45,613 nt of DNA, taken from assembly GCA_002294405.1 (NCBI GenBank), contig DBFP01000057.1, positions 1 to 45,613 of the forward strand. Reading direction: 5' to 3'. Both the position numbers and the translations under genes were made by a program. This document shows, piece after piece, positions 7,949 through 17,012 of the stretch; the first letter of the stretch is position 1, and each line of letters starts with the position of its first letter. Origin of the DNA: Anaerolineales bacterium UBA877. GTDB lineage: Bacteria; Chloroflexota; Anaerolineae; Anaerolineales; Villigracilaceae. The notes beneath the pieces were generated by a model. The model ran no database searches and was not told the DNA's origin. It saw only the letters and a list, made by a program, of their open reading frames with translations.

Positions 7949-8740
7949 ATGCTCCCTTCGAATATTAAGTCCCTGATCCTCGATATGGACGGTGTTTTAT
8001 GGAGAGGGGATTCTGCAATTGGCAACCTTCCTTCCGTTTTCGACGCGATCAAAAAACTTGATTTAAAAGTGGCATTTGCCACAAATAATGGAACGCGTGC
8101 TCCGGAACAATATTGTGAACGTTTGGAGGGATTTGGAATACATGTTGAACCCTGGCAGGTAATAACCTCATCGCTTGGGGTTGCACATCTGCTTGGTGTA
8201 AATTTCCCATCAGGTGGCCAGGTTTTTGCTGTTGGCGAAGACGGTTTGATGCTTGCCTTGAGGGAGAAAGGTTTTGAAATTCTTTCAATTAATAGCGCAG
8301 AAAAAGCGCAAGCAGCGGTAATGGGGATTGATCGGGACATTAATTTCAGCAAGATGACTGAATTTGCTTTGTTGGTCCGCAATGGAATTCCTTTTTACGC
8401 CACAAATCCCGATAAGACATTCCCCACCCCGCGCGGGGAAATTCCTGGTGCAGGGGCATGGATCTCAGTTATAGTCACCTCAACGGGGATCGAACCCATA
8501 TATGCCGGGAAACCCGCTCCTTACCTTATTGATTTAGCCAGGGAAAGACTCGGAACCAAAAAAGATGAGACGCTTGTTGTTGGAGACCGTTTGGAAACTG
8601 ACATCGCGGGAGGTCAAGGTGCAGGTTACCCTGTAGCTCTCGTGCTAAGCGGTGTCAGCACACATGCGCAAGTTGAGGCCTGGCGACCTAACGTGAATAT
8701 CGTTGCAGAAGATCTGTGGTCCCTTGTGAAAAGGTTATAG
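7949..8740 (+). CDS. HAD superfamily (class IIA, NagD-like) phosphatase
   Basis: 263 residues, predicted to dephosphorylate a small phosphate ester (p-nitrophenyl phosphate, phosphoglycolate or nucleotide type). From ATG 7949, motif I is LILDMDGVLW with Asp12 as nucleophile and Asp14 as acid/base. Motif II is ATNNGT, motif III is the Lys of YAGKPAPY and motif IV is VVGDRLETDIAGG, with the C2a cap typical of NagD between motifs II and III. The frame opens at 7922, but that ATG is inside the clpP terminator; MLPSNIKSLILDMDG is a typical family N terminus. Substrate cannot be read from the sequence. Confidence 0.88.
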   Translation: MLPSNIKSLILDMDGVLWRGDSAIGNLPSVFDAIKKLDLKVAFATNNGTRAPEQYCERLEGFGIHVEPWQVITSSLGVAHLLGVNFPSGGQVFAVGEDGLMLALREKGFEILSINSAEKAQAAVMGIDRDINFSKMTEFALLVRNGIPFYATNPDKTFPTPRGEIPGAGAWISVIVTSTGIEPIYAGKPAPYLIDLARERLGTKKDETLVVGDRLETDIAGGQGAGYPVALVLSGVSTHAQVEAWRPNVNIVAEDLWSLVKRL

Positions 8741-8772
8741 TTATCGCTCTTGCTTTGGTGGGAAAGTAATAT

Positions 8773-8805
8773 CAATGCACTGATCAATATGTAAACAGTG
8801 CATTG
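8773..8805. other. Perfect 10-bp inverted repeat between HAD and rlmN genes
   Basis: CAATGCACTG (8773-8782) and CAGTGCATTG (8796-8805) with a 13-base centre. TTTGTTG follows. It is either a weak terminator of the HAD gene or an operator immediately upstream of the rlmN -10 box (8819). Confidence 0.55.
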
Positions 8806-8818
8806 TTTGTTGATGTGA

Positions 8819-8824
8819 TAGAAT
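8819..8824 (+). promoter_or_regulatory. -10 box placed for a leaderless rlmN transcript
   Basis: TAGAAT ends 8 bases before the rlmN ATG at 8833. No Shine-Dalgarno sequence lies between, which suggests a leaderless mRNA. Confidence 0.4.
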
Positions 8825-8832
8825 TTTACTTT

Positions 8833-9909
8833 ATGGGTAAACCACTGATTTATGATCTCTCCTTGCCAGAACTAAAATCCTTGCTTGAGCAGTGGAATGA
8901 ACCCCCCTATCGTGGGGAGCAAATCTGGAAAGGAATATACAAAAACTTTTGGAAAGATCCCAAAGATTTTTCGGATTTGCCACTTGGTTTAAGAAATAAA
9001 CTCAGCGCTTTTTTTGAATTCACTCCCTTGAGACCAATAACCACTCTTCGATCCAAGGATGGAGAGACTTCAAAAACTTTATTTCGCCTTCAGGATGGGA
9101 AAGCGATCGAAACAGTGTTGATGAAATATGAACCTACAGCATCTTCACTAGTCGGACACATTCAGGATTCGAGAAAAAAAAGGCATACACTATGCATTTC
9201 CACGCAAGTTGGTTGTGCCATGGGCTGTGTCTTTTGTGCGACCGGTCAAATGGGGTTTCAGCGCCACCTCACAAGTGGAGAAATAATCGCCCAGGTAATG
9301 TATTTTGTTCATCAATCGTTTTTACAACGGGAAGAAATTACCAATATTGTGGTGATGGGAATGGGCGAACCATTTCATAACTACGACAATACGATGTCTG
9401 CAATTGACCGGCTTAATGATCCAGAGGGATTTAATTTTGGGGCTCGACGATTTACCATCTCTACCGTTGGTTTAATTCCGGTGATCAGGCAGTTCACAAG
9501 TGAAAAACGACAGGTGAATCTGGCTATTTCCCTTCATGCAGCGACAAATGACCTTAGGAATACAATGTTACCTGTAAATAAACGTTATCCGATTGATGAA
9601 CTACTTGAAGCATGCCGGGATTACACAGCGGCAACTGGCCGCCGTATCACATTTGAATGGGCGCTTGTAAATGGGATCAATGATACTGTGGAGCAAGCCA
9701 ATATTCTTTCCAACAAGCTTAAAGGGATGCTTGTACATGTCAATGCCATCCCCCTCAACCCAACAAGTGGTTTTAACGGTAAAGTATCTTCTAATAAAAA
9801 TGCCAAAGAATTTCGAGATATTCTTCTTATGTCCGGAATCCCTTGCACCATACGAGTGAAACGTGGAAATGATATAAAGGCAGGATGTGGTCAATTATTT
9901 GTAAAATAA
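8833..9909 (+). CDS. rlmN: 23S rRNA (adenine2503-C2)-methyltransferase RlmN
   Basis: 358 residues. A radical-SAM enzyme that methylates C2 of A2503 in 23S rRNA (and A37 of some tRNAs). From ATG 8833, the cluster cysteines are 128, 132 and 135 in GCAMGCVFC. The two mechanistic cysteines, matching C118 and C355 of E. coli, are Cys121 (CISTQVGC) and Cys352 (IKAGCGQL). The motif VVMGMGEPFHNY is also family-typical. An in-frame TTG at 8803 would add ten residues with no ribosome site; the ATG fits the usual length. It belongs to no evident operon. Confidence 0.96.
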   Translation: MGKPLIYDLSLPELKSLLEQWNEPPYRGEQIWKGIYKNFWKDPKDFSDLPLGLRNKLSAFFEFTPLRPITTLRSKDGETSKTLFRLQDGKAIETVLMKYEPTASSLVGHIQDSRKKRHTLCISTQVGCAMGCVFCATGQMGFQRHLTSGEIIAQVMYFVHQSFLQREEITNIVVMGMGEPFHNYDNTMSAIDRLNDPEGFNFGARRFTISTVGLIPVIRQFTSEKRQVNLAISLHAATNDLRNTMLPVNKRYPIDELLEACRDYTAATGRRITFEWALVNGINDTVEQANILSNKLKGMLVHVNAIPLNPTSGFNGKVSSNKNAKEFRDILLMSGIPCTIRVKRGNDIKAGCGQLFVK

Positions 9910-10003
9910 TGAGAATAATATTTATGATATTATGGCTATGCGCATTTATATATTATACCAAAATTTTCACATTTTTCATTAATTGATTGACCGAGCTTTT
10001 AAA

Positions 10004-13000
10004 ATGATTAGATCTACTGATAAGAATTCGATCCTGGACCGCCCCATATTCAATTCTCTCCCCTTTCTAACCGTTGAAGTGGTGATCTTTAGTGTCATTT
10101 TAATTCTTATGACTTTCAGTCGCCTGTACAACCTCGGAACAAGGGTGATGAGTCATGACGAAAGCCTGCATGTATATTATTCATGGCTCTTTGCTAATGG
10201 TCAGGGATATCAGCACACTCCAACAACGCATGGTCCCCTTCAATTTCATTTGATCGCACTGACATACTTACTATTTGGAGATAGTGATTTTACTGCCCGA
10301 TTACCGCACGCTATTGCCAGCATCTTATCGGTTGTCGTGGTTTGGAAATGGCGTAGATACCTGGGACGTGCCGGCATGCTCGTTTCCTCCATCCTTATTC
10401 TCCTTTCACCATACATGCTTTATTATGGACGTTATGCACGGAATGAAACTTTTGTCGCCTTATTGGGAATACTTACCCTGTATTTCATATTGCGCTATTT
10501 CGAAACGGGGAAGAATCGTTATTTGCTTTTACTTACCACAGTAACCGTGTTACATTTCACCGTCAAAGAAACTGCATTTATATATGTCGCCCAAGCCCTT
10601 ATCTTTTCAGTATTCATTCTTGTAAATCGCATTAGACATTCTCCCTGGAAAAAAAGAGGGCTATTAAATGGTTTCATAACAGCCTTGACAACGGGTATTT
10701 TACTAATCGGAGTTGCGGTCGGATTAGAAATCTATTCACGCTCGCACAACATGACAGATTCCAAAATAACCTCGGCGCCTCTTATTCCTGGGGTCGTATC
10801 GACCACTGCTCCAAATTTGGGAAACTCCCCATTTATAAATTCCTTTATAGTTCTAGCAATAATTGCCTTTCTGGCATCAATAATTATTTTAATTATTGGT
10901 TATGGATGGAAAAACCTATCCCGCGAGCGTTCACTGGATGCAATCATTCTTCTTGTGACTTTAATCCTTCCCCTCCTTGCTCCGATCCCTGTGAAATTTC
11001 TTGGATGGAATCCCCTTGAGTATAATTTTTCCTGGCCTGGCTGGAATTGGCAAGCCCTCTGGATCCAGGGTCCCGTAAAAACAGCAGTGGTATTATTAAT
11101 TCTCATCATTTTTTCGGTAAGTATGGGTTTACTGTGGGATTGGAAACGTTGGGTCCGGAATGCGTTGATTTTTTGGGGCATCTATATATTCTTCTACAGC
11201 AGCATGTTTACAAACTGGGCAGGGCTGGCGACCGGGGTTGTTGGCTCATTGGGCTACTGGCTGGAACAACAAGGCGTTAACAGGGGAAGCCAACCCTGGT
11301 ACTACTATTTGCTAATTCAAATTCCCCTATATGAGTTTTTACCAGCCTTGGGGGTCATTGTGGCAACATTTCTTGGGTTGCAACGAAAATCACCTGTCCC
11401 GCCTCCCAACACAACCATCGGCCCCGATCATCCGGATTCCAAGTCCATCATTTCGCCGCCAACTTTTTATTTGCTTCTTTGGTGGGCCGTCTCCAGCTTG
11501 ATTGCGTATTCAATCGCTGGAGAAAAAATGCCCTGGCTGACTGTCCACATCACTATTCCCTTTATCTTGCTCGCAGGCTGGGGGCTTGGTCAGGTAATTG
11601 AACGCCTGGATTGGTTAAATTTTCGGGAACATGGAATCCGGGTTTTGGTCTTCTTGGCAATATTCTTCATATCTTTGTATGGGATTTTGAGTTCACTCCT
11701 CGGAGATATTCCCCCCTTCCAAGGAAAGTCCCTTACGCAATTATCATCCACCGGGTTTTTTCTATTAAGTCTGATAATAGGAGCGGCTTCCTTTGGATGG
11801 TTGATAATAATAAATAACCACAGGAAGTACGAAGATATATATCGTTTGGCAACTCTTGTATTTTTCAGCTTTATACTGGTTTTGACTGTTAGAACATCTA
11901 TTCGAGCAGCCTACATTCATCCAAACGATGCCACAGAGTACCTGGTGTATGCACATGGGGCGAGTGGCATCAAGGATGTCATGAGGCAAATTGATCAAAT
12001 TTCTAGTCGAACCGCGGGAGGAAATACCGTTTCGCTTGCTTTCGACAACAGCACCCCCGACAGCGGTGTAGCCTGGCCGTTTACCTGGTATTTACGGCAT
12101 TACACAAACAAAACCTCCTTTAACAAACCTGACGATAGTTTACGGGGATTACCGTTAATCCTTGTGGATCAGAAAAATTTTGACGCAATAAAACCGATCG
12201 TTGTCAACGACTATTACAAGATTAATTATATCCGCATGGTTTGGCCCAATCAGGATTATTTTAATCTTACCTGGGCGCGCATTGAAGAAGCCTTAAGTAA
12301 TTCTGAGATGCGTACCGCACTTTGGCAAATATGGCTCAACCGGGATTATTCTCGTTATGCACAGGTTGCCAAAGAGACAGGATTTTCGATTTCTGAGTGG
12401 AATCCGAGCGATAAAATGCAATTATTCATTCGGAAGGATGTGGCTGCAAAAATATGGGACTATGGAATTATCCAAAAAACTGCAGGAAAAGCCGATCCTT
12501 ATGAGCAAGGGAGAATATCGCTTTCTTCGGATCTGGTTATCGGGATTGGCGGTGAATCCGATGGACAATTTAATTCACCCCACGGGTTTGTTATCGCCCC
12601 TGATGGGACAATTTACGTAGCGGATACAAATAACAACCGCATTCAACACTTTTCATCAACTGGTGAGTTCTTGAATAAGTGGGGCGGTTTATCAGATGTT
12701 ACCGCTGGCAATGCCTTACCGGGAACTTTCAATCAGCCATGGGCGATAGCCATTTCGCAGGACGGAAAATTCGTATACGTAGCGGATACCTGGAACCATC
12801 GCATCCAGAAATTTAGCAGCAGTGGCACACCGCTAAAAATGTGGGGAACGGGTAAATATGATCCAAAGTCGAATGATCCATTTGGAATATGGGGACCAAG
12901 AGGGATAGCCGTGGACACGCACGGTCGCGTTTTTGTTGCAGATACGGGTAATAAGCGTGTCCTGGTTTATGATTCGGAAGGGAATTTCCTTTTTCAAATA

Positions 13001-13420
13001 GGCGGCGAAGGGTTATCTATCGGTCAATTTGAAGAACCAGTCGGATTGGCTTTCGATCCACGAGGGTATTTATATGTTGCTGATACCTGGAACCAGCGAG
13101 TACAAGTTTTTGCCCCCAGCGAAGATGGTACATCTTTTTCACCTGTCCTTCAATGGGAAATAACTGGTTGGTATGGTGAATCTCTGGATAACAAACCTTT
13201 TCTCGCTGCAGATCATCAAGGTCACATTTACGTCACGGACCCAGAAGGATATCGCGTACTCGAATTCACAACCAATGGTGAGTTTATCCATACATGGGGC
13301 GATTACGGAATTGATACAAGCAGTTTTGGACTGGCGACTGCCATCTCAGTGGATAAGGAAGGGCGAATATGGGTGAGTGATGCAGCGAACAATCGATTAA
13401 TGCGCTTTCCCATGCCATGA
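10004..13420 (+). CDS. Agl23-like (TIGR03663) membrane glycosyltransferase fused to NHL beta-propeller
   Basis: About 1138 residues. The first 650 or so contain many hydrophobic segments and the GT-C/PMT-like N terminus of the TIGR03663 family: SRLYNLGTRVMSHDESLH with the Asp-Glu pair in the first outer loop, then YYGRYARNETF and HFTVKETAFIY. A soluble region follows. From about nucleotide 12537 to the end come six NHL repeats with the signatures VADTNNNRIQ, VADTWNHRIQ, VADTGNKRVL, VADTWNQRVQ, VTDPEGYRVL and VSDAANNRLM, forming a likely outside-facing propeller. The expected role is transfer of a sugar from a lipid carrier, with the propeller binding protein or glycan; both are inference. The start may be ATG 10004 or TTG 9983; neither has a good ribosome site. 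It stands alone between rlmN and sucC. Confidence 0.8.
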   Translation: MIRSTDKNSILDRPIFNSLPFLTVEVVIFSVILILMTFSRLYNLGTRVMSHDESLHVYYSWLFANGQGYQHTPTTHGPLQFHLIALTYLLFGDSDFTARLPHAIASILSVVVVWKWRRYLGRAGMLVSSILILLSPYMLYYGRYARNETFVALLGILTLYFILRYFETGKNRYLLLLTTVTVLHFTVKETAFIYVAQALIFSVFILVNRIRHSPWKKRGLLNGFITALTTGILLIGVAVGLEIYSRSHNMTDSKITSAPLIPGVVSTTAPNLGNSPFINSFIVLAIIAFLASIIILIIGYGWKNLSRERSLDAIILLVTLILPLLAPIPVKFLGWNPLEYNFSWPGWNWQALWIQGPVKTAVVLLILIIFSVSMGLLWDWKRWVRNALIFWGIYIFFYSSMFTNWAGLATGVVGSLGYWLEQQGVNRGSQPWYYYLLIQIPLYEFLPALGVIVATFLGLQRKSPVPPPNTTIGPDHPDSKSIISPPTFYLLLWWAVSSLIAYSIAGEKMPWLTVHITIPFILLAGWGLGQVIERLDWLNFREHGIRVLVFLAIFFISLYGILSSLLGDIPPFQGKSLTQLSSTGFFLLSLIIGAASFGWLIIINNHRKYEDIYRLATLVFFSFILVLTVRTSIRAAYIHPNDATEYLVYAHGASGIKDVMRQIDQISSRTAGGNTVSLAFDNSTPDSGVAWPFTWYLRHYTNKTSFNKPDDSLRGLPLILVDQKNFDAIKPIVVNDYYKINYIRMVWPNQDYFNLTWARIEEALSNSEMRTALWQIWLNRDYSRYAQVAKETGFSISEWNPSDKMQLFIRKDVAAKIWDYGIIQKTAGKADPYEQGRISLSSDLVIGIGGESDGQFNSPHGFVIAPDGTIYVADTNNNRIQHFSSTGEFLNKWGGLSDVTAGNALPGTFNQPWAIAISQDGKFVYVADTWNHRIQKFSSSGTPLKMWGTGKYDPKSNDPFGIWGPRGIAVDTHGRVFVADTGNKRVLVYDSEGNFLFQIGGEGLSIGQFEEPVGLAFDPRGYLYVADTWNQRVQVFAPSEDGTSFSPVLQWEITGWYGESLDNKPFLAADHQGHIYVTDPEGYRVLEFTTNGEFIHTWGDYGIDTSSFGLATAISVDKEGRIWVSDAANNRLMRFPMP

Positions 13421-13522
13421 ATATGTATTAAACTTGTTACCTGCTTGTTATCCAGACATTTTATTATATCGGCGTCAAATGCTATTTGCTCTGGCTGATG
13501 CATCCAAGGGAGAATTTCTCGC

Positions 13523-14656
13523 ATGAAACTTCATGAATATCAATCCAAACTAATTTTCGCTAGATATGGTATCCCGATACCCAGGGGCAGGGTTGCGTCA
13601 ACTGCCGCGGATGCCCGGCAGATCGCTGAAGATCTGGGTGGTCGGGTAGTTGTTAAGTCCCAAGTATTAGTTGGTGGTCGTGGAAAAGCTGGGGGTATAC
13701 GTCTTGCCAAAACGCCAAAGGAAGCCGAGGAAGTCGCCACCCAAATTTTGGGAATGGAAATCAAAGGTTTGCCGGTTCGTAAAATACTAATTGATACGGC
13801 GGCTAATATTGACAAGGAAATATATTTGGGGATTACAAATGATCGGGCGGCACGCAGACCCGTTATTATTTCCTCCTCTGCTGGTGGCGTGGAAATTGAG
13901 CAGGTGGCCAAAACTAATCCGGAAAAAATTATTAAAGTCTATATTGATCCTCTTCTCGGGCTGCGGGATTATCAAGCACGCAACATAGCCATTGGTATTG
14001 ATCTCTCTAAAGAATATTGGAAGGTTTTTGGCGACATTTGCCGGGGTTTATGGCGAGCATATATTGATTGCGACGCAACATTGGCAGAGATAAATCCACT
14101 TGTCATTTTAAAGGAAAAAACCTTATTGGCATTGGATGGAAAGATGGTTTTGGATGACAACGCCTTATTCCGTCATTCTGACCTGGTAGAGATGCGTGAC
14201 ATTGACGAGGAGGATCCGTCTGAAACCGAGGCTCGAAAGTATGGGCTTTCTTTCATAAAACTTGAGGGGAATATCGGATGCATGGTTAATGGTGCAGGTT
14301 TGGCGATGACCACAATGGATATTGTTAAATATATCGGCGGAGAACCAGCCAATTTCCTGGATATTGGTGGGGGTGCTGGTTCAGATAAAGTCGCGGCTGC
14401 TTTGCGCATCATTCTTTCTGATGCCCATGTGAAGGCAATTCTGATTAATATTTTTGGGGGTATTACCAGGTGCGACGAAGTGGCAAAAGGAATTCTTATA
14501 GCCCTAAAGGAAGTCAAACCAACAATCCCGATGGTTGTCCGGTTGGTTGGTACAAATGCTGAAGAAGGACGCAAGCTGCTTGCAGATGCACACTTGCTGA
14601 CTGCGGAAACGCTTGTAGATGCTGCCAAGAAATCTGTTTTTGCTGCGAAAGGATAA
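13523..14656 (+). CDS. sucC: Succinate-CoA ligase (ADP-forming) subunit beta
   Basis: 377 residues. Binds nucleotide and, with SucD, converts succinyl-CoA to succinate with substrate-level phosphorylation in the TCA cycle. It has the ATP-grasp fold with GGRGKAGG at residues 51-58, the Mg/phosphate site ending in EINPLV, and the CoA-ligase-type C-terminal domain [20 protein letters not shown] stands upstream of the ATG. The gene is followed 7 bases later by sucD, so the two subunits are made from one mRNA. The length is normal. Confidence 0.97.
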   Translation: MKLHEYQSKLIFARYGIPIPRGRVASTAADARQIAEDLGGRVVVKSQVLVGGRGKAGGIRLAKTPKEAEEVATQILGMEIKGLPVRKILIDTAANIDKEIYLGITNDRAARRPVIISSSAGGVEIEQVAKTNPEKIIKVYIDPLLGLRDYQARNIAIGIDLSKEYWKVFGDICRGLWRAYIDCDATLAEINPLVILKEKTLLALDGKMVLDDNALFRHSDLVEMRDIDEEDPSETEARKYGLSFIKLEGNIGCMVNGAGLAMTTMDIVKYIGGEPANFLDIGGGAGSDKVAAALRIILSDAHVKAILINIFGGITRCDEVAKGILIALKEVKPTIPMVVRLVGTNAEEGRKLLADAHLLTAETLVDAAKKSVFAAKG

Positions 14657-14663
14657 GAGATTA

Positions 14664-15527
14664 ATGAGCATATTAGTGGATAAAAATACTCGCCTCATGG
14701 TCCAAGGAATCACGGGAAATGAAGGCTTGTTCCATACAGAACAAATGCTGGCTTATGGTACAAAGGTTGTTGCCGGAACCCGTCCCGGTAAAGGTGGGGA
14801 ATGGGTTCTAAATGGGAAAGTTCCGGTTTTCGATTCTTGCAAGTCTGCCGTCGAAGCGACCGGAGCAAATACCAGTATCGTTTTTGTCGCTGCTGCTTTC
14901 GCACCAGATGCCATTTTCGAGGCTGCCGATGCAGGCATCCCTTTCATTGTATGCATTACCGAGGGTGTTCCAGTTCAGGATATGATGAGGGTGCGTGAAT
15001 ATCTAGATCAAAAACAAATCCGATTGCTTGGTCCAAACTGCCCCGGTATATTGACCCCTGGTGAGGCAAAGGTGGGAATCATTCCCGGTAACATAGCCCA
15101 GCCCGGTGATATTGGTGTCATATCCAGGTCTGGTACTTTGACTTATGAAATCCTTTACGCTCTAAAGTTGGTCGGTTTAGGCGCAACTACGTGTGTTGGA
15201 ATTGGTGGTGATCCCATCAACGGGACCAGTTTTATTGATTGCCTTTCCATGTTTGAAGACGATCCTCATACTGAGAAGGTAGTTATGATAGGTGAAATAG
15301 GTGGAACGGATGAGGAAAATGCAGCGCATTTCATTGCTTCGAAGATGACCAAACCCGTGGTCGCTTTCATAGCCGGCCAGGCAGCCCCTCCGGGAAAACG
15401 CATGGGGCATGCTGGCGCGATCATAGAAGGTGGTTCAGGGAACGCCATCGATAAAATAAGGTCTCTGGAGGCGGCAGGGGTGAAGGTTGCCAAACATCCC
15501 GAGGAAATTCCGTCCCTTCTAAAATAA
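14664..15527 (+). CDS. sucD: Succinate-CoA ligase subunit alpha
   Basis: 287 residues. Carries the CoA-binding Rossmann domain (VQGITGNEG near the N terminus) and the phosphorylated histidine His249 in GHAGAII, matching His246 of E. coli SucD. GPNCPGI and [11 protein letters not shown] are also conserved. The frame is open from 14619, inside sucC, but [15 protein letters not shown] at 14664 is the standard N terminus and follows sucC by a few bases. A bidirectional terminator separates it from the convergent acpP. Confidence 0.97.
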   Translation: MSILVDKNTRLMVQGITGNEGLFHTEQMLAYGTKVVAGTRPGKGGEWVLNGKVPVFDSCKSAVEATGANTSIVFVAAAFAPDAIFEAADAGIPFIVCITEGVPVQDMMRVREYLDQKQIRLLGPNCPGILTPGEAKVGIIPGNIAQPGDIGVISRSGTLTYEILYALKLVGLGATTCVGIGGDPINGTSFIDCLSMFEDDPHTEKVVMIGEIGGTDEENAAHFIASKMTKPVVAFIAGQAAPPGKRMGHAGAIIEGGSGNAIDKIRSLEAAGVKVAKHPEEIPSLLK

Positions 15528-15611
15528 CCGTTTCCCGGTAACTCAACTATCGCTTGAATGAATCTTTCAGGTTTTACCATTGTGCGGCATTTCCCCTTTT
15601 CGCAATTAAAT

Positions 15612-15645
15612 AAATCAAGACGCCTGAATTGGCGTCTTGATTTTT
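15612..15645. terminator. Bidirectional terminator between sucD and acpP
   Basis: AAATCAAGACGCC (15612-15624) and GGCGTCTTGATTT (15631-15643) form a perfect 13-bp stem with loop TGAATT. It is flanked by T's on the + side and A's on the other, so it can end both the sucCD and the acpP transcripts. Confidence 0.9.
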
Positions 15646-15659
15646 AAAAGGCAAATATG

Positions 15660-15902
15660 TTATTTTTTTGCTTTCTGCGCCTCAACAAATGTAACAGCTT
15701 CACCCACGGTGGTGATCTTCTGAGCATCCTCGTCAGAGATCTCAGTTCCAAATACATCTTCAAATTTCATGATGAGTTCGACCAGATCTAGGGAATCAGC
15801 TTCCAAGTCTTCACGGAAACGGGCTTCCGGTTTGACCTTTGTCTCGTCAACGCCTAACAAATCAACGATAATTGCCTTAATCTCATCAAATGTGCTTGCC
15901 AT
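15660..15902 (-). CDS. acpP: Acyl carrier protein
   Basis: 80 residues, acidic and helical. It carries fatty-acyl intermediates on a 4'-phosphopantetheine arm attached to Ser37 in the motif [12 protein letters not shown]. The start ATG is preceded by AAGGAG. It is monocistronic here, not in a fab cluster, and is divergent from fni with overlapping promoters. The C-terminal tail is Lys-rich (EAQKAKK). Confidence 0.97.
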   Translation of the reverse strand: MASTFDEIKAIIVDLLGVDETKVKPEARFREDLEADSLDLVELIMKFEDVFGTEISDEDAQKITTVGEAVTFVEAQKAKK

Positions 15903-15933
15903 TTTAGTCTCCTTGTGAGTATTTAGTGGAGTA

Positions 15934-15962
15934 ATTGTAATCGTTTAGCCGTTATAATTCAA
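15934..15962 (-). promoter_or_regulatory. acpP promoter
   Basis: Read on the minus strand: TTGAAT (15957-15962), 17 bases, TACAAT (15934-15939). The opposite strand carries TATAAT at 15953-15958, suited to fni, so the two divergent promoters overlap and could compete. Confidence 0.55.
15953..15958 (+). promoter_or_regulatory. -10 box of fni
   Basis: A perfect TATAAT 22 bases before the fni ATG, overlapping the acpP -35 element on the other strand. No clear -35 was found at normal spacing. Confidence 0.5.
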
Positions 15963-15980
15963 TACAAGGAACACGATTCC

Positions 15981-17012
15981 ATGTCCAAAGTTACGCACCT
16001 AAAACACAGGAAAGCAGCCCATATCAAAATTAATTTGGAAAAAGATGTCCAATCCGGATTAAACAGCGGTTTGGAACATTACCGTTTTATCCATGAAGCC
16101 TTGCCAGACCTCTCCCTTGAGTCTGTCAATACAGCCACATCTCTCTTCGGAAAAGAACTTGCCGCCCCAATTCTCATCTCTTCCATGACCGGCGGTACCC
16201 GTGCGGCAAAGAAAATAAATCAACGTCTTGCGGAAACTGCAAGTGAAATGAAATTTGCAATGGGGGTTGGCAGTCAACGATCGGCGATTGAAGACTCGGC
16301 TTTGGTTGATACCTTTTCAGTTGCCCGGAAATCCGCCCCCAGTATTCTCCTATTTGCCAACCTTGGTGCAGTTCAACTAAATTACGGTTACAGCATTGAT
16401 CACTGTCGCCGTGCAGTTGATATGATTGAAGCCGATGCTCTAATTCTCCACCTAAATCCGTTGCAAGAATCCCTTCAAGTGCATGGTGACACGAATTTTG
16501 CCGGGTTGGCAAAAAAAATAGAAAGAGTATGTAAAAAGTTGGATGTTCCAGTAATTATTAAAGAAGTTGGCTGGGGTATCTCCGAAAAGACAGCAAAAAT
16601 TTTATCCGGTTGTGGAGTTGCGGCAATCGACGTTGCCGGGGCTGGAGGAACAAGTTGGTCCCAAGTTGAAATGTTTAACGCTCCTGATGATTTCACAAGT
16701 CGTCTTGCCGCAACTTATATCGACTGGGGAATTCCGACCGTCAATTCGATCCTAAACGTCAAGAAGGCGGCACCTGGAGTATCAATCATCGCCAGTGGAG
16801 GACTGAAAGATGGTCTCGATATCGCCAAGAGCATTGCATTGGGTGCCACTCTCGGTGGAATGGCCGGTCAAATCCTCAAGGCAGTCTTCATATCGACTGA
16901 AAAAGCCATCGAGCTTATGAAATTGACAAGACTGCAGATGCAAATCGCAATGTTTGCCGCTGGAATAGGGAGCATTCAGGACCTAGGATCAGGATCGCTT
17001 GAGGAATTATGA
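15981..17012 (+). CDS. fni: Isopentenyl-diphosphate delta-isomerase, type 2 (FMN-dependent)
   Basis: 343 residues. Interconverts IPP and DMAPP for isoprenoid synthesis using reduced FMN. Visible motifs are HRKAAHI at residues 9-15, ISSMTGG ending at residue 72, GVGSQR at 95-100, HLNPLQE and the FMN-phosphate loop region IDVAGAGGTSW. The length is usual for the family. AAGGA lies upstream of the ATG. Its stop codon overlaps the start of the polyprenyl synthase by 4 bases (ATGA), so isomerase and prenyltransferase are translationally coupled, an obvious pathway pair. Confidence 0.95.
   Translation: MSKVTHLKHRKAAHIKINLEKDVQSGLNSGLEHYRFIHEALPDLSLESVNTATSLFGKELAAPILISSMTGGTRAAKKINQRLAETASEMKFAMGVGSQRSAIEDSALVDTFSVARKSAPSILLFANLGAVQLNYGYSIDHCRRAVDMIEADALILHLNPLQESLQVHGDTNFAGLAKKIERVCKKLDVPVIIKEVGWGISEKTAKILSGCGVAAIDVAGAGGTSWSQVEMFNAPDDFTSRLAATYIDWGIPTVNSILNVKKAAPGVSIIASGGLKDGLDIAKSIALGATLGGMAGQILKAVFISTEKAIELMKLTRLQMQIAMFAAGIGSIQDLGSGSLEEL

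Noticed and set aside
14173..14628. Long antisense open frames opposite sucC and other genes
   Set aside because: They are codon-bias shadows of well-identified genes with no starts or families of their own.
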